Positions 8,170-16,691 of a stretch of 64,000 nt of DNA are shown piece after piece. Source of the DNA: Pseudomonas denitrificans (nom. rej.) (GTDB lineage: Bacteria; Pseudomonadota; Gammaproteobacteria; Pseudomonadales; Pseudomonadaceae); assembly GCF_008807415.1 (NCBI RefSeq), contig NZ_CP043626.1, forward strand, positions 6,238,501 to 6,302,500, in the 5' to 3' direction. The position numbers and the translations under genes are program-made. Each line of letters starts with the position of its first letter. The first letter of the stretch is position 1. The notes under the pieces were generated by a model. The model made no database searches and was not told the origin of the DNA. It saw only the letters and a program-made list of their open reading frames with translations.

Positions 8170-9077
8170 AACTCGCGCGCCACCCGCGCAGCGCTGTGGT
8201 GCAGGATGCCGTGGCGCCGGGCCAACGCGTGGCGGTCCTTGTCGTAGCCACCGCCGATCACGCCCACCACCGGGATGTCGCTGGACAGGCAACGGCGGAT
8301 GACGTGCTCGTCGCGCGTCGCCAGTCCCGCGTCGGTGAGCTGCAGATAGCCCAGGGCATCGTCCTTGTGCACGTCCACGCCGGCGTCGTAGAGCACGATG
8401 TCCGGCTGGTACAGCGGCAGCAGGTAGTCCAGCGCCTCCTGCACCACCTTCAGGTACTCCCCGTCGCCCAGGTGCAGTGGCAGGGGAATGTCCCAGTCGC
8501 TCTGCGCCTTGCGCGCGGGGAAGTTCTTCTCGCAGTGCAACGACACCGTCACCGCGTCCGGTACGTTTTCCAGGATGCGCGCGGTGCCGTCGCCCTGGTG
8601 CACGTCGCAGTCGAAGATCAGCACGCGGTTGGCCTTGCCGCTTTCCAGCAGGTACAGGCTGATCACTGCCAGGTCGTTGAAGATGCAGAAGCCCGAGGCA
8701 TGGTCGTGGTGCGCATGGTGGGTGCCACCGGCGAGATGACAGGCCAGTCCGTGTTTCAGTGCCAGCTCCGCGCTGAGCAGCGAGCCGCCCACCGCACGCA
8801 CCGTGCGCCGCGCCAGCGCTTGCGTCCAGGGCAGGCCGAGGCGGCGCAGTTCTTCGCGGCTCATCTCGCCGCTGCAATAGCGCTCGATGTAGTCGCGGTC
8901 GTGGGCCAGGGCGAGGACGTCCGTCGGGCACAGTTCCGGGCGCAGCAATTGCGCGTCTTCCACCAGGGCGCTGTCCACCAGGTGGTCGCGCAGCAGGCGG
9001 AACTTCTCCATGGGGAAGCGATGGTTGTCCGGGAAGGGCGGACTGTAGTCGTCGTGGTAGACCAGGGGCAGCGGCAT
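8154..9077 (-). CDS. Histone deacetylase-like amidohydrolase
   Basis: 307-residue arginase/deacetylase-fold zinc hydrolase. The catalytic His pair and loop read GGTHHAHHDHASGFCIFNDLAV. Zinc ligands are expected in IFDCDVHQGDGTA and in LYDAGVDVHKDDALG; GVIGGGYDKD is the C-terminal glycine loop. Start chosen at MPLPLVYHDDYSPPFPDNHRFP, the conserved beginning of bacterial members. Bacterial relatives deacetylate small acetylated amines or acetoin-type compounds; the substrate here is unknown. It is convergent with, and overlaps by 16 bp, the hypothetical gene to its left. Confidence 0.87.
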   Translation of the reverse strand: MPLPLVYHDDYSPPFPDNHRFPMEKFRLLRDHLVDSALVEDAQLLRPELCPTDVLALAHDRDYIERYCSGEMSREELRRLGLPWTQALARRTVRAVGGSLLSAELALKHGLACHLAGGTHHAHHDHASGFCIFNDLAVISLYLLESGKANRVLIFDCDVHQGDGTARILENVPDAVTVSLHCEKNFPARKAQSDWDIPLPLHLGDGEYLKVVQEALDYLLPLYQPDIVLYDAGVDVHKDDALGYLQLTDAGLATRDEHVIRRCLSSDIPVVGVIGGGYDKDRHALARRHGILHHSAARVAREFQLDR

Positions 9078-9179
9078 GGCGTCGGCGGATCGGGAATGTG
9101 CTGCACAGGGTACGTCGGCGCAGCGCGCAGACGAAAGGGCCGGCATTGCGCCGGCCACTTTTCATTCGAGCCCGCGTTT

Positions 9180-10385
9180 TCAGCCTTCGTTGGAGAGGGC
9201 GGCGTCGCGTCGCGCGCTGCGGCTGGTGGCCACCGAGACCGACCACAGCACGAAGCCGCCGATGGCCAGCAGGCTGCCGACCCAGCCCGGCGAGGTCCAG
9301 CCGTAGCCGGCCGCCAGGGCCAGGCCGCCGAGGTACGGGCCCAGCGCATTGGCGAAGTTGAAGGCCGAGTGGTTCAGCGCCGCGGCCAGGCCCTGGGCGT
9401 CTTCGGCGACGTCCATCAGGCGGGTCTGCAGGACGGTACCCAGGGCGCCGCCGAAGCCGACGAAGAACACGCAGATCGAGATGGCCCAGATGTTCCCCGC
9501 GGTGAACGGGAAGATCGCCAGCACCACCGCGCTCCACACCAGCAGGCCGCCGGCGGTGGGCATCACGGCGCGGTCGGCGAGCACCGGGATGAACAGGTTG
9601 CCCAGGGTCATGCCGATGCCGAACACCGCCAGGATCAGCGGCACGATGCTCGGCGAAACGTGGGTCACCGCGCCGAGGATGTCGGCCAGGTAGGTGTACA
9701 CCGCGAACAGTCCGCCGAAGCCGATGGCGCCGATACCCAGGGTCAGCCAGACCTGGCCGCGCTTGAGCGCACCCAGCTCGCGCAGCGGGCTGGAGTCCGG
9801 CTCGGCGGGCGAGTAGGGCGCAAGGACGCGTACGCAGATCATGGTCAGCACGCCGAGTGCGGCCACCAGCGCGAAGCTCCAGCGCCAGCCCACGGCCTGG
9901 CTCAGCCAGTTGGCCAGCGGCACGCCGATGATGGTGGCGACTGTGAGGCCGAGGAACATCCGCCCGACCGCCACGGTGCGCCGGTGCGGCGGCACGATGG
10001 AGGCGGCGACCAGTGCGGCGATGCCGAAGTAGGCGCCGTGGGGCAGGCCGCTGATGAAGCGGAACAGCAGCATCCAGTGGTAGGTCGGCGCCAGGGCGCT
10101 GAGGCCGTTGCCGATGGCGAACAGCGCCATCAGCAGCACCAGCAGGGTACGCCGTGGCAACCGCGCGCCGAGCACCGCCAGCAGCGGCGCACCGACGACC
10201 ACGCCCAGGGCGTAGGCGCTGATCACGTGGCCGGCGGTGGGGGCATCGATGCCCAGCTCCGGGGCGAAGTAGGGGAGCAGGCTCATGGTGGCGAATTCAG
10301 TGGTGCCGATGGCGAAGCCGCCGACAGCCAATGCGAAAAGCACCAGGGCCGTACTGCGTTGCAGTCCGGTGGTGGAGGTCGTCAT
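9180..10385 (-). CDS. MFS transporter, AraJ/YdhP (drug/sugar efflux) type
   Basis: About 401-residue major facilitator with twelve predicted membrane helices. The N-terminal half begins ALVLFALAVGGFAIGTTEFATMSLLPYFAPELGI, characteristic of the AraJ/YdhP/chloramphenicol-efflux group. GARLPRRTLL is the loop 2-3 motif A. Start at MTTSTTGLQRS is supported by AAGGAA five bases upstream. It is monocistronic. Likely an efflux permease of unknown substrate; the family name does not fix a drug. Confidence 0.87.
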   Translation of the reverse strand: MTTSTTGLQRSTALVLFALAVGGFAIGTTEFATMSLLPYFAPELGIDAPTAGHVISAYALGVVVGAPLLAVLGARLPRRTLLVLLMALFAIGNGLSALAPTYHWMLLFRFISGLPHGAYFGIAALVAASIVPPHRRTVAVGRMFLGLTVATIIGVPLANWLSQAVGWRWSFALVAALGVLTMICVRVLAPYSPAEPDSSPLRELGALKRGQVWLTLGIGAIGFGGLFAVYTYLADILGAVTHVSPSIVPLILAVFGIGMTLGNLFIPVLADRAVMPTAGGLLVWSAVVLAIFPFTAGNIWAISICVFFVGFGGALGTVLQTRLMDVAEDAQGLAAALNHSAFNFANALGPYLGGLALAAGYGWTSPGWVGSLLAIGGFVLWSVSVATSRSARRDAALSNEG

Positions 10386-10585
10386 GGGAGTTCCTTGGTC
10401 TTTTTTGCGGTGCGCCATGGCGGCGCGGCTGTCTGCGTGAGCACGGTCAAGGCAGTGACCGACAGCGGAGGTAGGAGAAAAATACCAGATGAGGGCCTTT
10501 CCTGCTGAATCGATTGCGCCTCGTCTGACGGATTGCGTCCTACAGGCCCGTCGCCGGGTATCATGCAGACCTTTGCTGATCCGCG

Positions 10586-11137
10586 ATGATTCCCATGGAT
10601 TTTCCCAGCCTGACCACCGAGCGCCTGCTGCTGCGGCCGTGGCGCCATGACGACCTGGTGTCCTTCGCTGCGCTGAACGCCGACGCCGAGGTAATGCGCC
10701 ACTTCCCCGCCTGCATGAGCCGCGAGGACAGCGACCTGCTGGCCGCGCGCATCCTCAAGCACTTCGATGAGCACGGCTTCGGCCAGTGGATAGTCGAGCG
10801 CCGCGAGGATGGAGCGTTCATCGGCGTGCTCGGCCTGCAGCGGGTGTCCTTTGAGGCGCCGTTCACTCCTGCGGTGGAGATCGGCTGGCGCTTCAACACG
10901 GCCTACTGGCGGCAGGGTTATGCGCTGGAGGCGGCACGCGCGGCGCTGGCCTTCGCCTTCGAGCAGTTGCGGCTGGAGGAAGTGGTGGCCTTCACCGTGC
11001 CGGCCAACCTGCCGTCCCAGGGGCTGATGCAGCGCCTGGGGATGCAGCGTGATGAAGCCGGTGACTTCGAGCATCCGCGCCTGCCGCAAGGCCATCCGCT
11101 GCGCCTGCATGTGCTCTATCGGATTCCTCGCCCATGA
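10586..11137 (+). CDS. GNAT family N-acetyltransferase, RimJ/RimL type
   Basis: 183 residues. It begins with the RimJ/L hallmark FPSLTTERLLLRPWRHDD. VEIGWRFNTAYWRQGYALEAARAALAFAF carries the acetyl-CoA pyrophosphate loop (R-Q-G-Y-A), and VPANLPSQGLMQRLGM is the asparagine-containing motif B region. Acceptor is unknown; relatives modify ribosomal protein N-termini or small molecules. Its stop overlaps the start of the next gene (ATGA at 11134-11137), implying co-translation. Confidence 0.83.
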   Translation: MIPMDFPSLTTERLLLRPWRHDDLVSFAALNADAEVMRHFPACMSREDSDLLAARILKHFDEHGFGQWIVERREDGAFIGVLGLQRVSFEAPFTPAVEIGWRFNTAYWRQGYALEAARAALAFAFEQLRLEEVVAFTVPANLPSQGLMQRLGMQRDEAGDFEHPRLPQGHPLRLHVLYRIPRP

Positions 11138-12750
11138 CGCCGAGCGAAGGCGTGCGCGCCTATCACGAACTGAGCAGCCATCGCCCGGAGCGCTTCGCCC
11201 CCGGCCCCGGCCAGCTCGACTGGGCGACCCAGCCGGCCGCCTTCCGCCGTTATGCCGGGGCACGTTGCATCGAGCTGCTGCACCGGCCGCAGGAAGAGTC
11301 GCCGGGATATGACGAGGTGTTCGCCGGCCCGCTCGGCGGGCCCGCGTCGCTGAACTTCGCCAGCGTCTCGCAACTGCTCTACGACAGCCTGGCGCTGTCG
11401 GCCTGGAAGGACGCCGGCGGCAGCCGCTGGGCGCTGCGGGTCAATCCGTCGAGCGGCAACCTGCACCCGACCGAGGCCTACTTGCTGCTGCCCTCCGGGG
11501 CTGTGGATAACGCCGCCCTGCTGGCGCACTACAGCGCCGACGAACATGTGCTGGAGGTGCGCGCCGAACTGCCCGCGCCGCTGGCCGAAAAGCTCAACGA
11601 TGCGTTGCCCGCCGGCGGGTTCCTGCTGGCGCTGGCGAGCATTCCCTGGCGCGAGGCCTGGAAGTACGGCGAGCGCGCCTACCGCTACTGCAATCACGAC
11701 CTTGGCCACGCGCTGGCCTGTCTTGGCATCGCCGCGGCGAACCAGGGCTGGGAAGTGCGTCTGCTGCGCGGCGTCGCCGAAGCGCAATTGGATACGCTGA
11801 TCGGCCTTGACCGCGATGGCTTCAGCGAGCACGAGTTCGCCGATGCGCTGCTGTGGATCGGCCCGGCACAGCCTGCCGAGTTCCCGCTGCCCGGCACGTT
11901 GCTCAAGGGCCTTGCAGGGCTGCCCCTGGCCGGCACGCCCAATCGGCTGTCGCGGGAGTATCGCCACTGGTCGGAGCTGGAGCGGGTGCATCAGCTGTGC
12001 CGTGCCCCCGCGCTGCCGGGCCATGACTGGTCCGCACCGAAGCCTGAGACGGTTGTGGATAACCCCGGCCTGCCGCTGCGACCGATTCTGCATCGCCGGC
12101 GCAGCGCGCAGTCCATGGACGGCCGCAGCGGCATTCACGCCGAACTGTTGTATGCCTGGCTGCGCCGCCTGATGCCCGAATGCTCGCCCGTGCCTTTCGC
12201 CTGCAGCGGCGAGCCGACGCGCATCGACCTGTTGCTGTTCGTCCATCGCGTCCAGGGCCTGGAGCCGGGCCTTTACTGGTTGGGCCGCAGCGGCCGTGAG
12301 GCGGGCGGGCTGCGCGAGGATTACCTGTGGCAGAGCGTGGAGGAGAGCGGCGTGCCACTGTACCGCCTGCTTTCCGGCGATGCGCGAGGGCTGTCGGCGT
12401 TCCTCTCCTGCGGGCAGGACATCGCCAGCGACGGCTGCGTCGCTTTCGCCATGCTGGCTGATCTTGATGCCGCGCTGACCGAGGGCGCGTGGACCTACCC
12501 GCGCCTGTACTGGGAAGCCGGACAGGTCGGCCAGTTGCTCTACCTGGAAGCCGAAGCGGCGGGCCTGTCGGGCACCGGCATCGGCTGCTATTTCGACCCG
12601 GCACTGGACGAATTGCTCGGCGGTGGTCCGGACTGCCCGGTCAGCCTCTATCATTTCACCATCGGCCGCGCGGTCTGGGACGAACGCCTCAGCAGTCTTC
12701 CCGCTTATCCGTCGCCACGCCGACTCCCACTTCAGCAAGACCGCAATTGA
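11134..12750 (+). CDS. SagB/ThcOx-type nitroreductase-fold oxidoreductase with two tandem domains
   Basis: 538 residues holding two nitroreductase-like halves. The N-terminal half has NFASVSQLLYDSLALSAWKD and the FMN-site motif RVNPSSGNLHPTEAYLL, the signature of SagB-type dehydrogenases. The C-terminal half starts with RRRSAQSMDGRSGI and ends in GIGCYFDPALDELLGG...YHFTIGR. SagB relatives oxidise azolines in RiPP biosynthesis, but no precursor peptide or cyclodehydratase is nearby. The doubled form occurs in proteobacteria with unknown substrate. It is the middle gene of a four-gene run (GNAT, this, tesB, HAD phosphatase). Confidence 0.78.
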   Translation: MTPSEGVRAYHELSSHRPERFAPGPGQLDWATQPAAFRRYAGARCIELLHRPQEESPGYDEVFAGPLGGPASLNFASVSQLLYDSLALSAWKDAGGSRWALRVNPSSGNLHPTEAYLLLPSGAVDNAALLAHYSADEHVLEVRAELPAPLAEKLNDALPAGGFLLALASIPWREAWKYGERAYRYCNHDLGHALACLGIAAANQGWEVRLLRGVAEAQLDTLIGLDRDGFSEHEFADALLWIGPAQPAEFPLPGTLLKGLAGLPLAGTPNRLSREYRHWSELERVHQLCRAPALPGHDWSAPKPETVVDNPGLPLRPILHRRRSAQSMDGRSGIHAELLYAWLRRLMPECSPVPFACSGEPTRIDLLLFVHRVQGLEPGLYWLGRSGREAGGLREDYLWQSVEESGVPLYRLLSGDARGLSAFLSCGQDIASDGCVAFAMLADLDAALTEGAWTYPRLYWEAGQVGQLLYLEAEAAGLSGTGIGCYFDPALDELLGGGPDCPVSLYHFTIGRAVWDERLSSLPAYPSPRRLPLQQDRN

Positions 12751-12763
12751 GGAAACAACGCGC

Positions 12764-13633
12764 ATGACCCAGATCCTGGACAACCTGGTGGCTCTGCTGA
12801 GCCTGGAGCAGATCGAAGAGAACCTGTTCCGCGGCATGAGCCAGGACCTCGGGTTCCGCCAGCTGTACGGCGGGCAGGTACTCGGCCAGGCGCTGTCGGC
12901 GGCCAGCCAGACCGTCGAGCCGGAGCGCCACGTGCATTCGATGCACGGCTACTTCCTGCGCCCGGGCGACGCCAGCAAGCCGGTCGTCTATCAGGTTGAC
13001 CGTGTGCGTGACGGCGGCACCTTCAGCACCCGCCGCGTCACCGCGATCCAGAAAGGCCAGCCGATCTTCGCCCTGAGCACCTCGTTCCAGACCGACGAGG
13101 AAGGCTTCGAACACCAGATCGCCATGCCCGACGTGGTCGGCCCGGAGAATCTGCCGACCGATCAGGAACTGAAGAAGCGCAGCGCCGCGCAGTTCCCTGA
13201 GCGTATCCGCGACAAGCTGCTCTACCCCAAGCCCATCGAAATCCGTCCGGTGACCGAGAACGACCCGTACGACCCCGAGGTCGGCGAGCCGATCAAGTAC
13301 CTCTGGCTGCGCGCCGACGGCAAGCTGCCGGACATCCCGGCGCTGCACAAGTACATCCTCGCCTACGCTTCGGACTTCGGCTTCCTCACCACCTCCCTGC
13401 TGCCCCACGGCCGCTCGGTGTGGCAGAAGGACATGCAGGTCGCCACCATCGACCATTCCGTGTGGTTCCACCGTGACCTGCGCGCGGACGAGTGGCTGCT
13501 CTATGCCATCGACAGTCCGTGGGCCGGCAATGGCCGCGGCTTCGTGCGCGGCAGCATCTTCAACCGTGACGGCCAGCTGGTCGCCTCCTCGACCCAGGAA
13601 GGCCTGATCCGCCGCCGCGAGGACTGGGCATGA
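12764..13633 (+). CDS. tesB: Acyl-CoA thioesterase II
   Basis: 289 residues, the normal TesB length, with two tandem hot-dog domains. The N-terminal segment LFRGMSQDLGFRQLYGGQVLGQALSAA and the C-terminal WFHRDLRADEWLLYAIDSPWAGNGRGFVRGSIFNRDGQLVAS are diagnostic; the Asp of FHRDLRADEWLL belongs to the catalytic network. It hydrolyses medium- to long-chain acyl-CoA to free acid and CoA in the cytosol. GAGGAA at 12749-12754 fixes ATG 12764. Its stop overlaps the next gene's ATG (ATGA). Confidence 0.93.
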   Translation: MTQILDNLVALLSLEQIEENLFRGMSQDLGFRQLYGGQVLGQALSAASQTVEPERHVHSMHGYFLRPGDASKPVVYQVDRVRDGGTFSTRRVTAIQKGQPIFALSTSFQTDEEGFEHQIAMPDVVGPENLPTDQELKKRSAAQFPERIRDKLLYPKPIEIRPVTENDPYDPEVGEPIKYLWLRADGKLPDIPALHKYILAYASDFGFLTTSLLPHGRSVWQKDMQVATIDHSVWFHRDLRADEWLLYAIDSPWAGNGRGFVRGSIFNRDGQLVASSTQEGLIRRREDWA

Positions 13634-14229
13634 CGCTGGAAGGCATCCGCCACTGGGTGTTCGACATGGACGGCACCCTGACCCTGGCGGTGCATGACTT
13701 CCCGGCAATCAAGCGGGCCCTGGGGATTCCCCAGGAGCACGACATCCTCACCCACCTGGCCGCGTTGCCGGAAGACGAGGCGGCAGCCAAGCATGCCTGG
13801 CTGCTGGAGCACGAGCGCGAGCTGGCGGTGGCTTCCACCGCTGCCCCTGGCGCGGTCGAATTGGTGCGGGCGCTGCATGGTGCCGGCTACCGCCTGGGCA
13901 TCCTCACCCGCAATGCCCATGAGCTGGCGCTGATCACGCTGGCTGCGATTGGCATCGGTGATTGCTTCCTGACCGAGGATGTTCTCGGCCGTGGCGAGGC
14001 AGACCCCAAGCCCAGCCCGGACGGCCTGCTGCGCCTGGCCGCGCGCTGGGACGTGGCGCCGCAGCAAATGCTGATGATTGGCGACTACCGCTTCGACCTC
14101 GACTGCGCCCGCGCCGCCGGTGCGCACAGCGCATTGGTGAACCTGCCAGAGAACCCTTGGCCCGAGCTGACCGACTGGCACGCGCAGGATTGCGCGGAGT
14201 TGGGGCGGATGGCGGGGGTTCTGGGCTGA
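13630..14229 (+). CDS. HAD-superfamily phosphatase, subfamily IA
   Basis: 199 residues. Motif I is WVFDMDGTLT with the nucleophile Asp and acid/base Asp. Motif II is LGILTRNAH, with Lys of motif III in DPKPSPDGLL and motif IV in MLMIGDYRFDLDCARAAG. A helical cap lies between motifs I and II. It resembles phosphoglycolate phosphatase-type enzymes; the exact substrate is not evident. Coupled to tesB by a 4-bp start/stop overlap. Confidence 0.87.
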   Translation: MTLEGIRHWVFDMDGTLTLAVHDFPAIKRALGIPQEHDILTHLAALPEDEAAAKHAWLLEHERELAVASTAAPGAVELVRALHGAGYRLGILTRNAHELALITLAAIGIGDCFLTEDVLGRGEADPKPSPDGLLRLAARWDVAPQQMLMIGDYRFDLDCARAAGAHSALVNLPENPWPELTDWHAQDCAELGRMAGVLG

Positions 14230-14259
14230 CCTCATCCCCACACCGATGGCTGGGTGGGT

Positions 14260-14336
14260 GTAGGGCGCATAACGCGCCAGCGTTATCCGCCGGAGTAACG
14301 TGCGGCGGATAACCTGTTCCAGGTTATGCGCCCTAC
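14260..14336. repeat. Dispersed repeat, GTAGGGCGCATAACGC family
   Basis: GTAGGGCGCATAACGCGCCAG, with inner GCGTTATCCGCC/GGCGGATAACCTG and outer arm GTTATGCGCCCTAC. Same design as the copies at 4861, 30798 and 31720. Confidence 0.8.
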
Positions 14337-14352
14337 GAAACTAATGCTCCCT

Positions 14353-14397
14353 GTAGGAGCGCCCCTGGGTGCGATCGCGGGCATGGCCCGCTCCTAC
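14353..14397. repeat. REP element
   Basis: GTAGGAGCGCCCCTGGGTGC on the left and GCGGGCATGGCCCGCTCCTAC on the right. The left arm has diverged (GCCCCTGGGT for GGGCCATGCC). Confidence 0.8.
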
Positions 14398-14417
14398 AGG
14401 CTCACGGAGCCTCGAAC

Positions 14418-14498
14418 GTAGGGTGGGTGGAGCCCAGGCGATACCCATGCGGTCGGTGCAAGGGCCGATGGGTATCGCTGCGCTCCACGCCATCCTAC
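14418..14498. repeat. Dispersed repeat, GTAGG(A)TGGGTGGAGC...GATACCCAT family
   Basis: GTAGGGTGGGTGGAGC and GCGATACCCATGC are mirrored by GATGGGTATCGC and GCTCCACGCCATCCTAC, giving a long two-stem hairpin. Other copies lie at 57877-57960 and 60406-60487. Three different repeat families sit side by side in this one 280-bp gap between the HAD gene and btuB. Confidence 0.8.
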
Positions 14499-14512
14499 AA
14501 ATGCGCCAGGCC

Positions 14513-16369
14513 TTACAGCTCCGGCGTCCAGGTCACCGCCAGCAGCGCGGTGCGACCCGGTTCGCGGTAGGGGCGGGCTTCACCCATGAAGTCCATCGGG
14601 CTGGTCGGGCGCAGGTAGTCGCCCAGGGTGTAGTCGCGGTCCAGGGCGTTATCCAGCTTCAGGTCGAAGCGAATCTCGTCGCTGGCCAGCCAGCTGGTGC
14701 GCAGGTCGAGCACGCCGTAGCCGGACAGCTCGCGGGTGTTGGCCGCGTCGTCGTAGCGCTGGCTGACCGCACGCCAGGTGCCGCCGAGGCCGATGGCGCC
14801 GAACTGGCGATCCAGGTCCAGGCTCAGGGTGCGGCGCGCGCGATACGGCAGAGTGTGGCCGGTGTCGCGGTCGCGCGGGTCTATCAGGCTCAGGCCGAGC
14901 GCGGCCTGCCAGCCCAGCACGTCGCGGGCGACGCTGGCCTCAAAGCCATTGATGCGTGCCTTGTTGATGTTCTCCGGCTGATTGCTGTTGCTGTCCCAGG
15001 CGATCATGTCGTCGATTTCGGTGCGGTACAGCGAGGCTTCCAGGTGCGTGCCCGAGAAGTCCCCGCGCCATTGCAGTTCGTAGGTCTTCGAGGTCTCGGC
15101 CTTGAGGTCCGGGTTGCTCGCGCCGGGGTAGTAGAGGTCGCTGAAGGTCGGCGCGCGGAAGCCTTCGCCGTAGCTGGCGATCCAGGTCTGGCTGTCGCCC
15201 ACCGGCAGGCTGAAGGCGGCGTTCCAGCTGTTCTGGCTGCCGTAGGCCTGGTTGTTGTCGTGGCGGATACCCAGCTCGGTGCCGAAGCTGTCGCCCTTGA
15301 AGCTGTGCTGGGCGAAGAAGGCGCGGTTGCTGCGCTGGTCGTCGGCAAAAGCGGTGGTGCCGTCGACCTTGTCTTCGTACCAGTCGGTGCCCAGCGCCAG
15401 TTGGTTGGCGTCGTCCAGTTGCAGGCGGTTGATCCAGCTCGCCGAGTGGCGGGTGGTTTCCAGCGTGCCGTTGTTCCAGCTGTCGGCGGCGCCCACGGCC
15501 TTGTTGCGGTCGAAGCTGCGGCCCAGTTCCAGGTGGCTGTTCCACATCTTCGTGATCTGGCCGTCGAGGTAGGCGCTGTAGCTGCTGACGCGGAATTCGT
15601 CGCGGGGCGAGCCCGGCTCGAAGTTGTAGGCGTCGTCGTATTCGTTCTTGCCGCGCTGGTCGTTGAGGTTCAGGCCGGCCTTCCAGTCCTCGCTGAAGCG
15701 GTGGTCCAGGTTCAGGTGCACGGCCTTGTTGCGCTGGGCGTCGTGATCGTTGTCGGCGCCGACGTTGTCGCTGGTGCGATCCCAGCCCTGGCTCTCGTCG
15801 AGGCTGCCGCCGAGGTTGTAGCGGGTCTGCTCGTCGCCGCCGGACAGGCTCAGGCTGCGTTCGAAGGTGCCGTGGCTGCCGGCAGCCAGGCGCACTTCGG
15901 GGTGCAGGCCGGCTTCGCCGCGACGGGTGAAGATCTGGATGACCCCGCCAATGGCGTCGGCGCCGTACAGGGCGGAGCGCGGGCCGCGGGTCACCTCGAC
16001 GCGCTCGATGCTGTCGATGCTCAGGTAGTCCAGGCGGGCGATGCCGCTGCTGGCCGAAGCGACGCGCTGGCCGTCGACCAGTACCAGGGTCTGCGCAGTG
16101 CTGGTGCCGCGCACGGAGTACGAGACCACGCCGCCCGAGCTGCCCATCTGCACGCCGGGCACGCGGGCGAGCAGGGCGGGCACGCTGCGCACTTGCAGGC
16201 GCTCGATGTCGGCACGGGTGAATACGCTGTTGGCCGAAGTGGCTTCGGCCCGCGGCTGGGCCTGGCGTGCGGAGGTGATCACCTGGTCGGAGAGCCGGTA
16301 GATGTCGTCGGCGGCGAAGGCCAGGCCGGGCAGCAGGCTGGTGGCCAGGGCGAGTCTGGTCAGTTTCAT
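14513..16369 (-). CDS. btuB: TonB-dependent vitamin B12 outer-membrane receptor
   Basis: 618 residues. A signal peptide (MKLTRLALATSLLPGLAFAA) is followed by a TonB box (DQVITSA, about residues 28-34). The plug domain includes LLARVPGVQMGSSGGVVSYSVRG and RVEVTRGPRSALYGADAIGGVIQIFT. A 22-strand barrel follows, ending in the alternating C-terminal strand TALLAVTWTPEL. It imports cobalamin across the outer membrane using TonB energy. The cobalamin riboswitch immediately upstream makes the B12 assignment firm. A GAGGA ribosome-binding site precedes the ATG. Confidence 0.93.
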   Translation of the reverse strand: MKLTRLALATSLLPGLAFAADDIYRLSDQVITSARQAQPRAEATSANSVFTRADIERLQVRSVPALLARVPGVQMGSSGGVVSYSVRGTSTAQTLVLVDGQRVASASSGIARLDYLSIDSIERVEVTRGPRSALYGADAIGGVIQIFTRRGEAGLHPEVRLAAGSHGTFERSLSLSGGDEQTRYNLGGSLDESQGWDRTSDNVGADNDHDAQRNKAVHLNLDHRFSEDWKAGLNLNDQRGKNEYDDAYNFEPGSPRDEFRVSSYSAYLDGQITKMWNSHLELGRSFDRNKAVGAADSWNNGTLETTRHSASWINRLQLDDANQLALGTDWYEDKVDGTTAFADDQRSNRAFFAQHSFKGDSFGTELGIRHDNNQAYGSQNSWNAAFSLPVGDSQTWIASYGEGFRAPTFSDLYYPGASNPDLKAETSKTYELQWRGDFSGTHLEASLYRTEIDDMIAWDSNSNQPENINKARINGFEASVARDVLGWQAALGLSLIDPRDRDTGHTLPYRARRTLSLDLDRQFGAIGLGGTWRAVSQRYDDAANTRELSGYGVLDLRTSWLASDEIRFDLKLDNALDRDYTLGDYLRPTSPMDFMGEARPYREPGRTALLAVTWTPEL

Positions 16370-16425
16370 GGAGCGTCCTCAAAAGCGGTCGGATGACTTT
16401 CGAGGAGGGCGTGGCAAGGGCGGCA

Positions 16426-16447
16426 GGCCGCACTTGACGGTGCGGCC
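16426..16447 (-). promoter_or_regulatory. Hairpin between riboswitch and btuB, candidate expression platform
   Basis: Perfect 8-bp inverted repeat GGCCGCAC/GTGCGGCC with a 6-nt loop. It lies about 25 nt downstream of the riboswitch core and about 57 nt upstream of the btuB start. The following bases are not T-rich, so it is more likely part of a switching structure than an intrinsic terminator. Role is inferred. Confidence 0.4.
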
Positions 16448-16471
16448 CTCCGCAACACCTGTCGGGGCGTG

Positions 16472-16620
16472 TCGAGGGCGGTCTCCGGGCTGCCGACGTC
16501 ACATCGCCGCCTTCCCGCTTTGTGCAGTGGCGGATGGCGATGCTGCGCTCCGTCAGGGGCGCGTCGGTTACCGTTGCGGGGGCAGCGCAGGTCTTTCACC
16601 TGCTTCCCGTTACCTCGAAC
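16472..16620 (-). promoter_or_regulatory. Cobalamin (AdoCbl) riboswitch
   Basis: Read on the minus strand, the leader contains in order: GGTAACGGGAAGCAGGTGAA, GACCTGCGCTGCCCCCGCAA with CGGTAA, then GCCACTG, AAGCGGGAAGGCGGCGATG, and CAGCCCGGAGACC. These are the conserved blocks of the cobalamin riboswitch, including the B12 box region. It lies directly upstream of btuB on the same strand and should shut btuB down when B12 is plentiful. Exact ends are approximate. Confidence 0.93.
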
Positions 16621-16652
16621 GAAAACGGGCGCACCTTAGTCGGTGCGCCCGT
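16619..16652 (-). terminator. Intrinsic terminator-like hairpin after dxs
   Basis: Perfect 11-bp inverted repeat ACGGGCGCACC/GGTGCGCCCGT with a 6-nt loop, followed on the minus strand by TTTTCGTT. It is 40 bp past the dxs stop and directly abuts the 5' end of the cobalamin riboswitch. Confidence 0.65.
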
Positions 16653-16691
16653 CACTGGCAATACTCCCGGGGAGGGATGCGCCGATCGGTC

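Noticed and set aside
8196..10508. A 770-codon open frame on the plus strand across the deacetylase and MFS genes
   Set aside because: It is antisense to two well-supported genes. Its translation is His/Gln/Arg/Ala-rich with no motifs, the usual by-product of GC-rich codon use on the opposite strand.
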